Below are positions 26,500 through 34,991 of a stretch of 64,000 nucleotides of DNA, piece after piece. The notes below the pieces were generated by a model that did no database searches, was not told where the DNA came from, and saw only the letters and a list, made by a program, of their open reading frames with translations. The translations under genes were made by a program, and so were the position numbers. Source of the stretch: Streptomyces spinosus (lineage in GTDB: Bacteria > Actinomycetota > Actinomycetes > Streptomycetales > Streptomycetaceae); the NCBI RefSeq assembly GCF_020400655.1, contig NZ_JAINRC010000001.1, positions 124,001 through 188,000 of the forward strand. Direction: 5' to 3'. Within the stretch, counting starts at the first letter, position 1, and each line of letters opens with the position of its first letter.

Positions 26500-28116
26500 G
26501 TGCAGGACGCGGGGCGGGGACAGGTGCCGGACAGACCGATCGCAGGCCGCTACGAGCTGCTGGAGCGGCTCGGCAACGGCGGTATGGGCGACGTGTGGCG
26601 GGGCTACGACGCGGTGCTCGACCGGCCCGTCGCCGTGAAGCGGATCCGGCCGCAGGCCGTCGCCGCCACGCCGCAGATGGCCGAGGAGTTCGAGCGGCGC
26701 TTCCGCCGCGAGGCGCGGATCACCGCGCGCATCCAGCACCCGGGCGTGCCGCAGGTGTACGACGCCGTCCTAGACAGCACCCACGAGCACCTGTTCCTCG
26801 TCATGGAGTTGGTGGAGGGCGTCCCCCTCACCCGGTACGTGCACGAGGAGCGGCCCCTTCCGGTCAGCTGGGCGGTGGCGGTGGCCGCGCAGGTCGCCAC
26901 GGTGCTGTCGTACGCGCACGACGTGCCCGTGGTGCACCGCGACCTCAAGCCGTCCAACATCCTGGTCGCGCGGGACGGCACGGTGAAGGTCCTCGACTTC
27001 GGTGTCGCGGCGATCTTGCAGACCGACGTCACCCGGCTGACGGCTTCCGGCCGGCCCATCGGCACGCACCAGTACATGTCGCCCGAGCAGGTGCGCGGCA
27101 CCCGGGTCACCCCGCGCACCGACCTCTACGCCCTCGGCTGCGTGCTCCACGAACTCCTCTGTGGCAGACCGCTGTTCCGTGCGCAGAGCGACTTCGAGCT
27201 GATGGACCAGCACGTCCGGGCCGCGCCCACCCCCCTGCGACGGCTGCGCGCCGACGTTCCGGAGGAGCTGGAAGCGCTGGTCCTGCACCTGCTCCGCAAG
27301 ACGCCGGAGAGCCGGCCGGTGGACGTGCAGGAGGTGTACGAGCGACTGATGCCCTTCTTGCCGGCGCCCGGGGAGTCCTCCGCCCTCGGGGAGGCCGGGC
27401 CGCCCGGCGCGCCCGATCCGACCGGACTCTTCCGCCGTCCCTACGCGCCTCGCGCCCGAGCCGAGAGCCGTCCCCGGGTCGCCCCGGACGCGGCGGCACC
27501 TGGCCAGGTCGCCGAGCATGTCGTCTCGCCGCCCGAACGGGAGTTGCTTCGAGCGCAGTTGCGGGAGGTCGACGAGCACTACATCGCCCTCATGGAGGAG
27601 GAGCGCTACACGCAGGCCGCCGAGGTGGCGGGCGAGATGATCGAGCCGCTGGCGCGGGCCCTGGGCGCCGAGAACAAGGCCGTCCTGCGGCTGCGGCGGC
27701 GCCGTGCATACAGCCGGCAGCTGGCAGGCGACCACCGGGCGGCCCTGCCCGAGTTCGAAGCACTGGCCGAGGCGTACGGCCGCATCAACGGGCCGACCGA
27801 CGAGGCCGCCCGCGACTGCCGCGCCCAGGCCGCCCGCTGCCGCGGGGAACTCGGCCAGGTGACCGAGGCGCTGGCGGAGCTGCAGGCGGTCCTGGAGGTG
27901 GAACGGGCCGTGGAGAGCGACGTCAGCGACGCGGCCGTGGAGCTGCGCCGTGACATCGGCATGCTGCTGCTCAGCCAGGGCAACCCGCACGAGGCCCGGG
28001 CCATTCTGGAGGCGCTGTACGAGGACGTCGTGCTCGTACACGGCCCGCGCCACGACGTGGCCGTCGAGGCCGCGGAGGTCCTGGCCATGCTCCGCCGGGA
28101 ACTCGGCGGCGGGTGA
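26500..28116 (+). CDS. Cytoplasmic Ser/Thr protein kinase with TPR-like tail
   Basis: 538 residues from GTG at 26500; GTG at 26524 with GGGGACAG just before it is an alternative. The kinase domain spans about 15-285: Gly loop LGNGGMGDVWRG (about 24), catalytic HRDLKPSN (about 146), DFG (about 166), and activation segment GTHQYMSPEQ. It phosphorylates Ser/Thr of unknown targets. A Pro/Ala-rich linker (about 290-345) leads to a helical, Ala/Glu/Leu-rich tail with tetratricopeptide-like repeats (RYTQAAEVAGEMIEPLARAL, GDHRAALPEFEALAEAYG), probably a protein-binding platform. No transmembrane helix or PASTA domain is present, so it is a soluble kinase. The neighbouring RelE-like/UvrD helicase gene starts 89 bases downstream. 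Confidence 0.92.
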   Translation: MQDAGRGQVPDRPIAGRYELLERLGNGGMGDVWRGYDAVLDRPVAVKRIRPQAVAATPQMAEEFERRFRREARITARIQHPGVPQVYDAVLDSTHEHLFLVMELVEGVPLTRYVHEERPLPVSWAVAVAAQVATVLSYAHDVPVVHRDLKPSNILVARDGTVKVLDFGVAAILQTDVTRLTASGRPIGTHQYMSPEQVRGTRVTPRTDLYALGCVLHELLCGRPLFRAQSDFELMDQHVRAAPTPLRRLRADVPEELEALVLHLLRKTPESRPVDVQEVYERLMPFLPAPGESSALGEAGPPGAPDPTGLFRRPYAPRARAESRPRVAPDAAAPGQVAEHVVSPPERELLRAQLREVDEHYIALMEEERYTQAAEVAGEMIEPLARALGAENKAVLRLRRRRAYSRQLAGDHRAALPEFEALAEAYGRINGPTDEAARDCRAQAARCRGELGQVTEALAELQAVLEVERAVESDVSDAAVELRRDIGMLLLSQGNPHEARAILEALYEDVVLVHGPRHDVAVEAAEVLAMLRRELGGG

Positions 28117-28193
28117 CCGACGCGGTCCGCCGGCCCCCCGCCGCTTCGCCGGTGGACTGACAACCGAACGGCCCGTGGCACGCCATGTAAGCC

Positions 28194-28199
28194 TAAAAT
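28194..28199 (+). promoter_or_regulatory. -10 box for a probably leaderless transcript
   Basis: TAAAAT lies six bases before the ATG at 28206, and no Shine-Dalgarno sequence separates them. This spacing puts the transcription start on or next to the A of ATG, the usual layout of leaderless mRNAs in Streptomyces. No clear -35 was seen. Confidence 0.5.
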
Positions 28200-28205
28200 C
28201 CCAAC

Positions 28206-30347
28206 ATGCCGCACCTCGCCCTCGACAAGGCCTTTTGCCAGCAGCTGGAGAAGCTCGAGAAGCACGTCAGGAACGGCGTGTTCGACGCCTGGGAGAAGTT
28301 CGAGCGGCTCACCCTCGACCAGCTATTCAAGGACCCGGGCCTGAAGCTGGAATCACTCAAGGGCGCCAGGGACCGGCAGATCCGGACCATCCGGATCACC
28401 CAGGGGTATCGGGGGGTGGTCCTGGCGCCCGAGACGGGCGACACCTTCGTGCTGCTGCGGGTCGGCCCGCACGACGAGGCCACCGAGTGGGCCGTGCGGC
28501 AGAAGGCGACCATCAACGCCGTCACCGGCGCCGTGGAATTGCGCGAGATCGCCACCCTGGAGGAACTGGCCCCCGCCTACGAGCGGATCGCGCCCGCCGA
28601 CGAGCAGCGGCTCTTCGCGAAGGTCTCCGACGGGGAGATGGCCGCGCTCGGCATCGACGCGACCACCCTCGCGCAGGCACGCGTGCTGACCAGTCTGGAA
28701 CAGCTCGACGTCTTCGGGCGGTTCTTCCCGCCGGACCAGTACAAGGTGCTGGAACACCTGGCCCTCGGTGCGAGTGTCGAGCAGACCTGGCAGGAGGTCG
28801 TGGTGCCGGCGCTGGCCGACGCGGCCTCCCAGGAGCCCGTGGACACCACCGACTACGCGACCGCCATCGCGCACACTCGCACCCGTATCGCCGTCGTCAC
28901 CGACGCCGACGAACTGCGCGACATCCTCGACAAGCCGTTCGCCGCCTGGCGGGTTTTCCTGCACCCTGCTCAGCACAAGGTCGCCTACCGCCCGTCGTAC
29001 TCCGGCCCGGCGCAGGTCACCGGCGGGCCCGGCACCGGAAAGTCCGTCGTCGCCCTCCACCGGGTGCGGCATCTGTTGCGGCACCTGCGCGACGGCGACC
29101 GTATCCTCCTCACCACGTTCACCAACGCCCTCGTGGACTCCCTCGCCGAAGGGCTCTCGCTGCTCGTCGACGATCCCGACCTGCGCGACCGGGTCGACGT
29201 CATGACCGTCGACGCCTTCGCCGGGCGCGTGGTCAACACCTCGCGCCGACCGATCGCCGGGTACGAGGAGACCGCCCGGTGGGAGCAGGCCGCGGATGCC
29301 ACCGGCTTGACGGGCACCGCGCAGTTCCTCGCCCAGGAGTACAAGCACGTCGTCCTCGCCCAGGACATACGCAGCCGGGAGGAGTACGAGGTCTGCGAGC
29401 GCCGGGGACGCGGCAGCGCGCTGTCGGCCTCCGCCCGACCCCTGGTGTGGCGGACGATGGAGGAGTTCACCCGGCAGCTGGCCGAGGACGGGCTGCGCAC
29501 CTATCTCGGCACCTGTGTGGAGGCCACCGACCTGCTGACCGAGCAGGGGCCCGCATACAGACACGTCGTCGTCGACGAGGCCCAGGACCTCCACCCGGCC
29601 CAGTGGCGGATGCTGCGGGCGGCCGCGCCGCGGCGTCCCGACGACCTGTTCATCGCGGGCGATCCGCACCAGCGGATCTACGACAACCGGGTGTCGCTGA
29701 AGTCCCTCGGCATCAATGTCGCCGGCCGTTCCACCAAACTGCGCAAGAACTACCGCTCCACCCAGGAGATCCTCAGCTGGGCGACGGGGCTCCTGCTCGG
29801 CCGTCCCTACGCCGAACTGGCCGACAGCGGACGACATGACACCCTCATCGGCTACAGCTCTGCCCTGCACGGCTCCGGGCCGCGCGTCCACGCCGCGGAG
29901 ACGGAGGAGGCCGAACTCGACGCCCTGGTCGAGCAGGTGGGTGAGTGGGTGAACGGCGGCGCCGCGTACGGAGAGATCGGGGTCTGCGCACGGTTCAACA
30001 AGACCTGCGAAAAGGTCAAGCACCGCCTGAACAAGGCCGGGATCCCGGCCAGCCGGGTCCGCGCGGGAGCCGCACGCACCGACGACGCGGTGAACGTCGG
30101 CACCATGCACGCCTTCAAGGGCCTCGAGTACCGCTTTACCGCAGTCGTCGGCGTCAACGATCGCGCCCTGCCGAATCCCTCGGCCGTCACGCCGGAGGAG
30201 ATCGACCGGCTCCAGCACGAGGCCGACCTCGCGGCCGAACGTTGTTTGTTGTTCGTCGCCTGCACGCGGGCGAGGGACGGGTTGTACGTCTCGTGGGCCG
30301 GGCAGCCCAGCCGCTTCCTGATCGAGGCCGGATGCGGGGCAGGGTAG
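28206..30347 (+). CDS. UvrD-like superfamily 1 helicase with RelE/ParE-like N-terminus
   Basis: 713 residues. Residues 1-105 resemble the RelE/ParE toxin fold: DKAFCQQLEKLEKHVRNGVF, then GARDRQIRTIRITQGYRGVV and FVLLRVGPHDEATEWA, the strand pattern of mRNA-interferase-like proteins. The helicase core begins near 270 with TGGPGTGKSVVALHR (Walker A), then VVVDEAQDLHPAQ, FIAGDPHQRIYD, LRKNYRST and TMHAFKGLEY, all in canonical order. It should be an ATP-driven 3'-5' DNA translocase. The fusion of a RelE-like domain to UvrD recurs in actinobacteria; whether the first domain is an active RNase is unknown. Defence or repair are both possible given the neighbours. Confidence 0.88.
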   Translation: MPHLALDKAFCQQLEKLEKHVRNGVFDAWEKFERLTLDQLFKDPGLKLESLKGARDRQIRTIRITQGYRGVVLAPETGDTFVLLRVGPHDEATEWAVRQKATINAVTGAVELREIATLEELAPAYERIAPADEQRLFAKVSDGEMAALGIDATTLAQARVLTSLEQLDVFGRFFPPDQYKVLEHLALGASVEQTWQEVVVPALADAASQEPVDTTDYATAIAHTRTRIAVVTDADELRDILDKPFAAWRVFLHPAQHKVAYRPSYSGPAQVTGGPGTGKSVVALHRVRHLLRHLRDGDRILLTTFTNALVDSLAEGLSLLVDDPDLRDRVDVMTVDAFAGRVVNTSRRPIAGYEETARWEQAADATGLTGTAQFLAQEYKHVVLAQDIRSREEYEVCERRGRGSALSASARPLVWRTMEEFTRQLAEDGLRTYLGTCVEATDLLTEQGPAYRHVVVDEAQDLHPAQWRMLRAAAPRRPDDLFIAGDPHQRIYDNRVSLKSLGINVAGRSTKLRKNYRSTQEILSWATGLLLGRPYAELADSGRHDTLIGYSSALHGSGPRVHAAETEEAELDALVEQVGEWVNGGAAYGEIGVCARFNKTCEKVKHRLNKAGIPASRVRAGAARTDDAVNVGTMHAFKGLEYRFTAVVGVNDRALPNPSAVTPEEIDRLQHEADLAAERCLLFVACTRARDGLYVSWAGQPSRFLIEAGCGAG

Positions 30348-30380
30348 CGGCTGCCAGTCACCACCAGATGATTTGACAAC

Positions 30381-30424
30381 GCTTTCACTCACGTGGAACG
30401 CTACACCCGCGTGAAATCGTGAAA
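30381..30424. terminator. Nested inverted repeat after the helicase gene
   Basis: CTTTCAC at 30,381-30,387 pairs with GTGAAAG at 30,418-30,424, and inside it TCACGTGG pairs with CCGCGTGA. It lies about 35 bases after the helicase stop, so termination is the simplest reading. A TTGACA hexamer at 30,372-30,377 leaves open a promoter/operator for the EcsC gene instead. Confidence 0.4.
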
Positions 30425-30593
30425 GGCAGCGCGGCGAGGGGTGCCGCGCGGCGCAGGGGTGGAGGGGTGGTGTCTGGGGGGACGCGGTTTCGACCGCCTG
30501 CAATCACGCCGGCGATGTCCGGGACCCGAACCTCTGCTGCCGCCGACAGCAGGCGAGAGACCCCGGGTGGGGCGCTCGCGGGAGGGGTATGCG

Positions 30594-31325
30594 ATGGCCG
30601 ACGACAAGACACCTGATGAGGGAGCGGTCGAGAAGGCCGGGCGGTGGGTCGCCGAGCTCGCGGAGAAGGTCATGGTGCACGGGGTGGGGCCGGTCACGGG
30701 GTCGGCGGCCTGGGCCGAGGACCGTCTTTCGCGTCGGCAGGGTGCCGACTACAGGGCACCCGATGACAATGAGCGTCGTCCTCCTGAGGACATGAAGGAC
30801 GACGTCGACGCTGTCATCGCCCGCCTCATCAAGGAGTCCGTGGCCGCGGCCGGGACCCAGGGGTTCGTCACCGGACTCGGAGGTCTGATCACTGCAGGCG
30901 TGACGATCCCTGCGAACGTGGCCGCGTCCCTCGCCATCAACTTGCGGATGGCCGGCGCCATAGCGCACCTGCGGGGCTGGGACATCCGTGACCCCCAGGT
31001 GCGGACCGTGGTGATGATGCTCGCGATCGGGATGAGCGCGCAGAACGTCCTGGCGGCTTTCGGCGTGAAGGTCGGCCAGAAGCTCGGCGAGCAGATGATC
31101 AAGAAGATCCCGATGGCGGTGCTCCACGCGATCAACAAGAAGGCCGGGTTCCACCTCGTCGCGAAGTACGGAACCAAACGCGCGGCGATCACTCTCGCCA
31201 AGGGCGTGCCGATCTTGGGGGGCATTGTCGGAGGGGCTGTGGACGCAAGTGCCACTGCCGTCATCGGACGGGCCACGGACAAGGCCTTGCGCGGCGACAC
31301 CATGAGAGCCGAGGAGCCGAAGTAA
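30594..31325 (+). CDS. EcsC-family protein
   Basis: 243 residues from the ATG at 30594, preceded by a strong GGAGGGG six bases upstream; the longer upstream frame is not supported. The EcsC domain spans about 60-230, with the glycine-rich amphipathic stretch TGLGGLITAGVTIPANVAAS and LRMAGAIAHLRGWDIRDP. EcsC-like proteins are membrane-associated through amphipathic helices; their biochemical role is poorly known. The N-terminal 50 residues are charged and probably disordered. It stands alone between the helicase gene and tRNA-Leu. Confidence 0.85.
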   Translation: MADDKTPDEGAVEKAGRWVAELAEKVMVHGVGPVTGSAAWAEDRLSRRQGADYRAPDDNERRPPEDMKDDVDAVIARLIKESVAAAGTQGFVTGLGGLITAGVTIPANVAASLAINLRMAGAIAHLRGWDIRDPQVRTVVMMLAIGMSAQNVLAAFGVKVGQKLGEQMIKKIPMAVLHAINKKAGFHLVAKYGTKRAAITLAKGVPILGGIVGGAVDASATAVIGRATDKALRGDTMRAEEPK

Positions 31326-31690
31326 CGAGGAAGCGAACCCGATGGACGTGCGCCGGCCCGTTCCTCGCTGCGCGTGCGGGACCAGCTGGAGGGCTTCCGG
31401 CACCTCCCGGACTCGTCGCCACCCGACCTCGGAAGTCGCTCGGTGGGTTCGGTCGGCTGCCCTCGCCAGGGGCCCTGCTCCGGTGGCCGTATCAAGTCCT
31501 CGGCCTCGGCAGGGTGGGCACGCGCGATCATGCTCTTGCACTTCTGTCATGCGCGGGGCGGCCGGCACAGCGCGGTAGCCACCGCCGGTCCGAAACGTCG
31601 GCGAAGGGAAAAGCCAGGCCGAAGACACCGAAACGCCGAACACCCGCCCCGGCCGAGAGCCGGAAGCGGGTGCCGATTTCCCCTATTTTG
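31326..31690. other. Intergenic region, nothing supported
   Basis: 365 bases between EcsC and the 3' end of tRNA-Leu. Frames here are open but have composition like shadows rather than genes. It should contain the terminators of both converging transcripts. No repeat of the tRNA 3' end was seen by eye. Confidence 0.5.
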
Positions 31691-31775
31691 TGTCCGAGGG
31701 GGGACTTGAACCCCCACGCCCGATAAAGGGCACTAGCACCTCAAGCTAGCGCGTCTGCCATTCCGCCACCCGGAC
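31691..31775 (-). tRNA. tRNA-Leu (anticodon GAG)
   Basis: 85 bases, class II with a long variable arm. The acceptor stem GTCCGGG pairs with CTCGGAC (one G-T), with discriminator A at 31,691. The anticodon arm is CTAGC-TTGAGGT-GCTAG, giving anticodon GAG. The variable arm is TGCCCTTTATCGGGC-like, and the T arm is GGGGG-TTCAAGT-CCCCC. The CCA tail is not encoded. It lies between the defence-rich block and the oxalate cluster; tRNA genes of this type are common integration sites, though no duplicate end is visible here. Confidence 0.96.
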
Positions 31776-31939
31776 CAGGTGTCCGCCGCCTTGCGGGGTG
31801 TGTTCCGCGCGGCGACATGGACAACAATACCAAGGTTTCGGAGTGCGTTTCACCTGCGTATCCGCCCGCGGGGACGAGGCAGGGCGCCGGATTGCCGACG
31901 GTATACAGTCCGCGAGATCCCGTGTGCCGAGCGTGAGAA

Positions 31940-33514
31940 TCAGGGCATGAGCTGGTACTCCGGGAAGTTCCCGGGCAGCCGCTCCCCTGCCGGGCCCCGC
32001 GTCACCGCCCGTACCAGGAGCTCGCCGCCGACGAAGGCGCCGCGCCAGGACGCTCCGAAGCCGCCGAACAGCTCGTCCCGGTCGCCGCGGGAGCGCGGGA
32101 TGCCGTGCCCGGTCTTGAAGGCGCGGATCTGCGGGGCGAGCCGGTCGTAGGCGACGCGGTCGTCCGTGGCGAGCGTGGCCACCAGCGCGCCGTTGGACGC
32201 GTTCATCGCGGCCAGCAGCTCGGCCTCGGTGTCGACGAGGACGATCGTGTCGACCGGCCCGAAGGGCTCCGCGTGGTGCAGCGGGGAGGACGGCGGCGGA
32301 CCGAGCAGGGTGACCGGGTGGACGTAGGCGGAGGTGTCCTGGCCCGGCAGGAAACGCGCCTCGTCCGGCCGGCCCCGGTACAGCGGTACGGCACCCCGGT
32401 CGACGGCCTCGGCCACCTGGTCGGTCAGCTCCTCGGCCTTGGCCGCGCTGATCAGCGGACCGAAGTCCGGCTCGGGCAGCGGATCGGCCGGGTCCGCCAC
32501 GGCGAGCGGGTGGCCGACGCGGACGGATCGGACCGCCGGCAGGTAGGCGGCGAGGAACGCGTCGAAGAGGGAGCGCTGGACGACGAAGCGCGGATAGGCG
32601 GTGCAGCGCTGTTTGCCGTAGTCGAAGAGACGGGGGACGACGGCGGTGAGCGCCGCCCAGTCGGAGAACTCCCAGATGCCCCAGGTGTTCAGTCCCTCCT
32701 GCTCCAGGATGTGCCGTTTGCCCAGGTCGGCGACGGCGGTGGCGACGGCCGCGCCGGTGTCGCGGCCCCCGACGAAGGACACGCAGCCGATCTCCGGCGC
32801 CCGCACCAGCGCCTGGTTCAGCTCGCGCCCGCTGCCGCCGAGCAGGGTCAGGGGCACCCCCTCGCGGGCGGCCAGCGCCGCGGCCAGGGTGAGGCACGCC
32901 ACGCCGCCGTCGGTCGGTGTCTTGGCGATGACCGCGTTGCCGGCGAGCGCCTGCACGAGGGCGGCGTGCACGAGCACGCTCATCGGGTAGTTCCAGCTGG
33001 CGATGTTCGACACGGGCCCGTCCAGCGGGGCCCGGCCCGCGAGCATCGGTTCGATCCGGTCGGCGTACCAGCGCACGCCGTCGATCGCCCGGTCCACGTC
33101 CGCGAGGGCGAGCCGCCAGGGCTTGCCGATCTCCCAGACGAGGAGCAGGGCGAGCAGTTCGCGGTGCCCGGCGAGCGCGTCCAGGGTGGCGGCGACGCGG
33201 GCCCGCCGTTCGGGCAGCGGGATGTGCCGCCAGGCGCGGTGCTGGTCGAGGGCGGCCCGTACGGCCTGGTGGGCGGTGTCGCCGTCCAGGCGGGGCGCAC
33301 CGGCGATGGGGGTGCCGTCGACCGGGGTGGTCGCGGGCAGGGTCCGGCCGTCGGGGTGCCAGGCACCGGCCCAGAGATTGCCGGCGGTCTGCTCCCGGAA
33401 GGCCTCCGGGGCGGCCGTGAGGCAGCGCTGCCAGGCGTCGGCGTAGGAGGTGCCGGGTTTGAGGAGCGTGACGGGAGGAGGGGTCGGAGGCTGCGGGGTG
33501 AGGGTGGGGCACAT
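31940..33514 (-). CDS. Aldehyde dehydrogenase family protein
   Basis: 524 residues; the ATG has GGAG seven bases upstream. NAD(P)-dependent aldehyde dehydrogenase fold: PVSNIASWNYPMS (phosphate/nucleotide region), general base Glu in HILEQEGLNTWG (about 258), catalytic Cys in YGKQRCTAYPRF (about 297), and HHAEPFGPVDTIV near the C-terminus. It oxidises an aldehyde to an acid, or to a CoA ester in some relatives. It is the last gene of the minus-strand group sucC-sucD-aldehyde dehydrogenase, after a 163-base gap. In an oxalate pathway it could act on glyoxylate or a similar C2 aldehyde; this is inferred from location only. The motif around Cys is unusual (RCTAYP rather than GQ-x-C), so it belongs to a divergent subfamily. 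Confidence 0.85.
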   Translation of the reverse strand: MCPTLTPQPPTPPPVTLLKPGTSYADAWQRCLTAAPEAFREQTAGNLWAGAWHPDGRTLPATTPVDGTPIAGAPRLDGDTAHQAVRAALDQHRAWRHIPLPERRARVAATLDALAGHRELLALLLVWEIGKPWRLALADVDRAIDGVRWYADRIEPMLAGRAPLDGPVSNIASWNYPMSVLVHAALVQALAGNAVIAKTPTDGGVACLTLAAALAAREGVPLTLLGGSGRELNQALVRAPEIGCVSFVGGRDTGAAVATAVADLGKRHILEQEGLNTWGIWEFSDWAALTAVVPRLFDYGKQRCTAYPRFVVQRSLFDAFLAAYLPAVRSVRVGHPLAVADPADPLPEPDFGPLISAAKAEELTDQVAEAVDRGAVPLYRGRPDEARFLPGQDTSAYVHPVTLLGPPPSSPLHHAEPFGPVDTIVLVDTEAELLAAMNASNGALVATLATDDRVAYDRLAPQIRAFKTGHGIPRSRGDRDELFGGFGASWRGAFVGGELLVRAVTRGPAGERLPGNFPEYQLMP

Positions 33515-33535
33515 GCGTGGTCTCCGCTCTCGCTG

Positions 33536-33620
33536 GGCGGGGATGGGGGGTGCGGGTGTGCGGGGATGCGGGTGTGCGGGGAGGTGGCCGGGCTTGCGGG
33601 GAGGTGGCCGCCTTCTGTCG
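33536..33620. repeat. G-rich short direct repeats between sucD and aldehyde dehydrogenase genes
   Basis: TGCGGGTGTGCGGGGA is present twice in a row, followed by TGCGGGGAGGTGGCCG-type units (GCTTGCGGGGAGGTGGCCG). Many runs of three or more G on the plus strand could form a quadruplex in DNA; the mRNA of the flanking genes would be C-rich here. Function unknown. Confidence 0.5.
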
Positions 33621-33677
33621 CGGGCCGGCGCCGGGGGTGGCGCGCATCGGCCCGGAAGGGGCGGCGAGGTCTCCGGT

Positions 33678-34559
33678 TCAGCCCTGCCGCAGCGTCTCCA
33701 GCACGGCCCGGGCCGTCTCCGTGGGGGTGCGGCCCACCCGTACCCCGGCCGCCTCCAGGGCCTCCCGCTTGGCGCGGGCGGTGCCGGTGGAGCCGGAGAC
33801 GATGGCGCCGGCGTGGCCCATGGTCCGGCCCTCGGGGGCGGTGAACCCGGCGATGTAGCCGACGACGGGCTTGGTGACGTGGTCGCGGATGTAGGCGGCG
33901 GCCCGTTCCTCCGCGTCGCCGCCGATCTCGCCGATCAGCACGATGAGGTCGGTGTCCGGGTCGTCCTGGAAGGCGGCCAGGCAGTCGATGTGGCTGGTGC
34001 CGACGACGGGGTCGCCGCCGATGCCGACACAGGTGGAGAAGCCGGTGTCGCGCAGCTCGTGCATGAGCTGGTAGGTGAGGGTGCCCGATTTGGAGACCAG
34101 GCCGATGCGGCCGGGCTTGGCGATGTCGGCGGGGATGATGCCCGCGTTCGACTGTCCCGGGGAGATCAGGCCGGGGCAGTTGGGTCCGATGATCCGCGTG
34201 CCCCGCTGCCGCGCGTACGCGGTGAAGGCGACGGTGTCGTGGACCGGGACGCCCTCGGTGATGACGACGGCCAGCGGTATCCGGGCGTCGGCGGCCTCGG
34301 TGACGGCCGCCTTGGCGAAGGCGGGCGGCACGAACACGACGCTGACGTCGGCGCCGGTCGCGCGCACGCCGTCGGCGACCGAGCCGAAGACGGGCAGCGG
34401 GTGCCCGTCGACGTCGACGGTACGGCCGGCCTTGCGCGGGTTGACCCCGCCGACGACGTTCGTGCCGGCCGCGAGCATCCGCCGGGTGTGCTTCATGCCC
34501 TCCGCGCCGGTCATGCCCTGGACGAGGATCCTGCTCCGCGTGGTGAGGTGGATGGCCAT
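33678..34559 (-). CDS. sucD: Succinyl-CoA synthetase-type alpha subunit
   Basis: 293 residues. The CoA-binding Rossmann fold starts [39 protein letters not shown] and [14 protein letters not shown] follow, then [15 protein letters not shown]. The active-site His to be phosphorylated is in [19 protein letters not shown]. With SucC it forms a CoA ester from an acid with ATP or GTP, or the reverse. It is probably a second, pathway-specific copy rather than the TCA enzyme, serving acyl-CoA supply for CoA transfer to oxalate; that is inference from the cluster. Its first 21 codons are also present in the upstream tandem repeat. Confidence 0.92.
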   Translation of the reverse strand: MAIHLTTRSRILVQGMTGAEGMKHTRRMLAAGTNVVGGVNPRKAGRTVDVDGHPLPVFGSVADGVRATGADVSVVFVPPAFAKAAVTEAADARIPLAVVITEGVPVHDTVAFTAYARQRGTRIIGPNCPGLISPGQSNAGIIPADIAKPGRIGLVSKSGTLTYQLMHELRDTGFSTCVGIGGDPVVGTSHIDCLAAFQDDPDTDLIVLIGEIGGDAEERAAAYIRDHVTKPVVGYIAGFTAPEGRTMGHAGAIVSGSTGTARAKREALEAAGVRVGRTPTETARAVLETLRQG

Positions 34560-34991
34560 GTCCGGGCTCCTCAGACGGTGTGGGCGAGTTCGGCGGCGCG
34601 GCGGGCGGCGCCGTCCATGGTGGCGACCTGTTCGACCAGCGGATGCGCACGCGCGTCGAGGATCGCCCGGCCACGGGCCGCGTTGTTGCCGTCGAGGCGC
34701 ACGACGAGCGGCTTGGCGGGCCGGATCCGGTCGACCGCCGCCAGGACGCTCTCCGCGCCGGTCATGCCCTGGACGAGGATCCTGCTCCGCGTGGTGAGGT
34801 GGATGGCCATGTCCGGGCTCCTCAGACGGTGTGGGCGAGTTCGGCGGCGCGGCGGGCGGCGCCGTCCATGGTGGCGACCTGTTCGACCAGCGGATGCGCA
34901 CGCGCGTCGAGGATCGCCCGGCCGCGGGCCGCGTTGTTGCCGTCGAGGCGCACGACGAGCGGCTTGGCGGGCCGGATCCGGTCGACCGCCG
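34500..34991. repeat. Tandem duplication of the sucC/sucD junction (period 251 bp)
   Basis: 34,500-34,740 and 34,751-34,991 are almost identical; one A/G difference is visible (34,673 against 34,924). Each copy holds the 3' end of sucC, the 11-base gap and the 5' end of sucD. The period is not a multiple of three, yet the genes on each side remain intact. Confidence 0.95.
34571..34810 (-). pseudogene. Chimeric sucD'-'sucC fragment created by tandem duplication
   Basis: A 79-codon frame starts with the normal sucD ATG and its first 21 codons ([20 protein letters not shown]), then passes in frame into the last 58 codons of sucC ([20 protein letters not shown] onward), ending at a second copy of the sucC stop. 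It sits exactly between full-length sucC and full-length sucD and keeps the same 11-base spacing to each. It lacks the catalytic parts of both subunits, so it is probably non-functional, although it should be translated. Confidence 0.8.

Noticed and set aside
28353..30503. Long minus-strand frame opposite the UvrD-like gene
   Set aside because: Shadow; the plus strand carries every helicase motif.
31326..31690. Short frames between EcsC and tRNA-Leu
   Set aside because: No ribosome site, no conserved motif and low-complexity Arg/Ser composition.
31691..31775. Attachment-site duplication of the tRNA 3' end
   Set aside because: No second copy of the T-arm/acceptor sequence was found by eye within the window.
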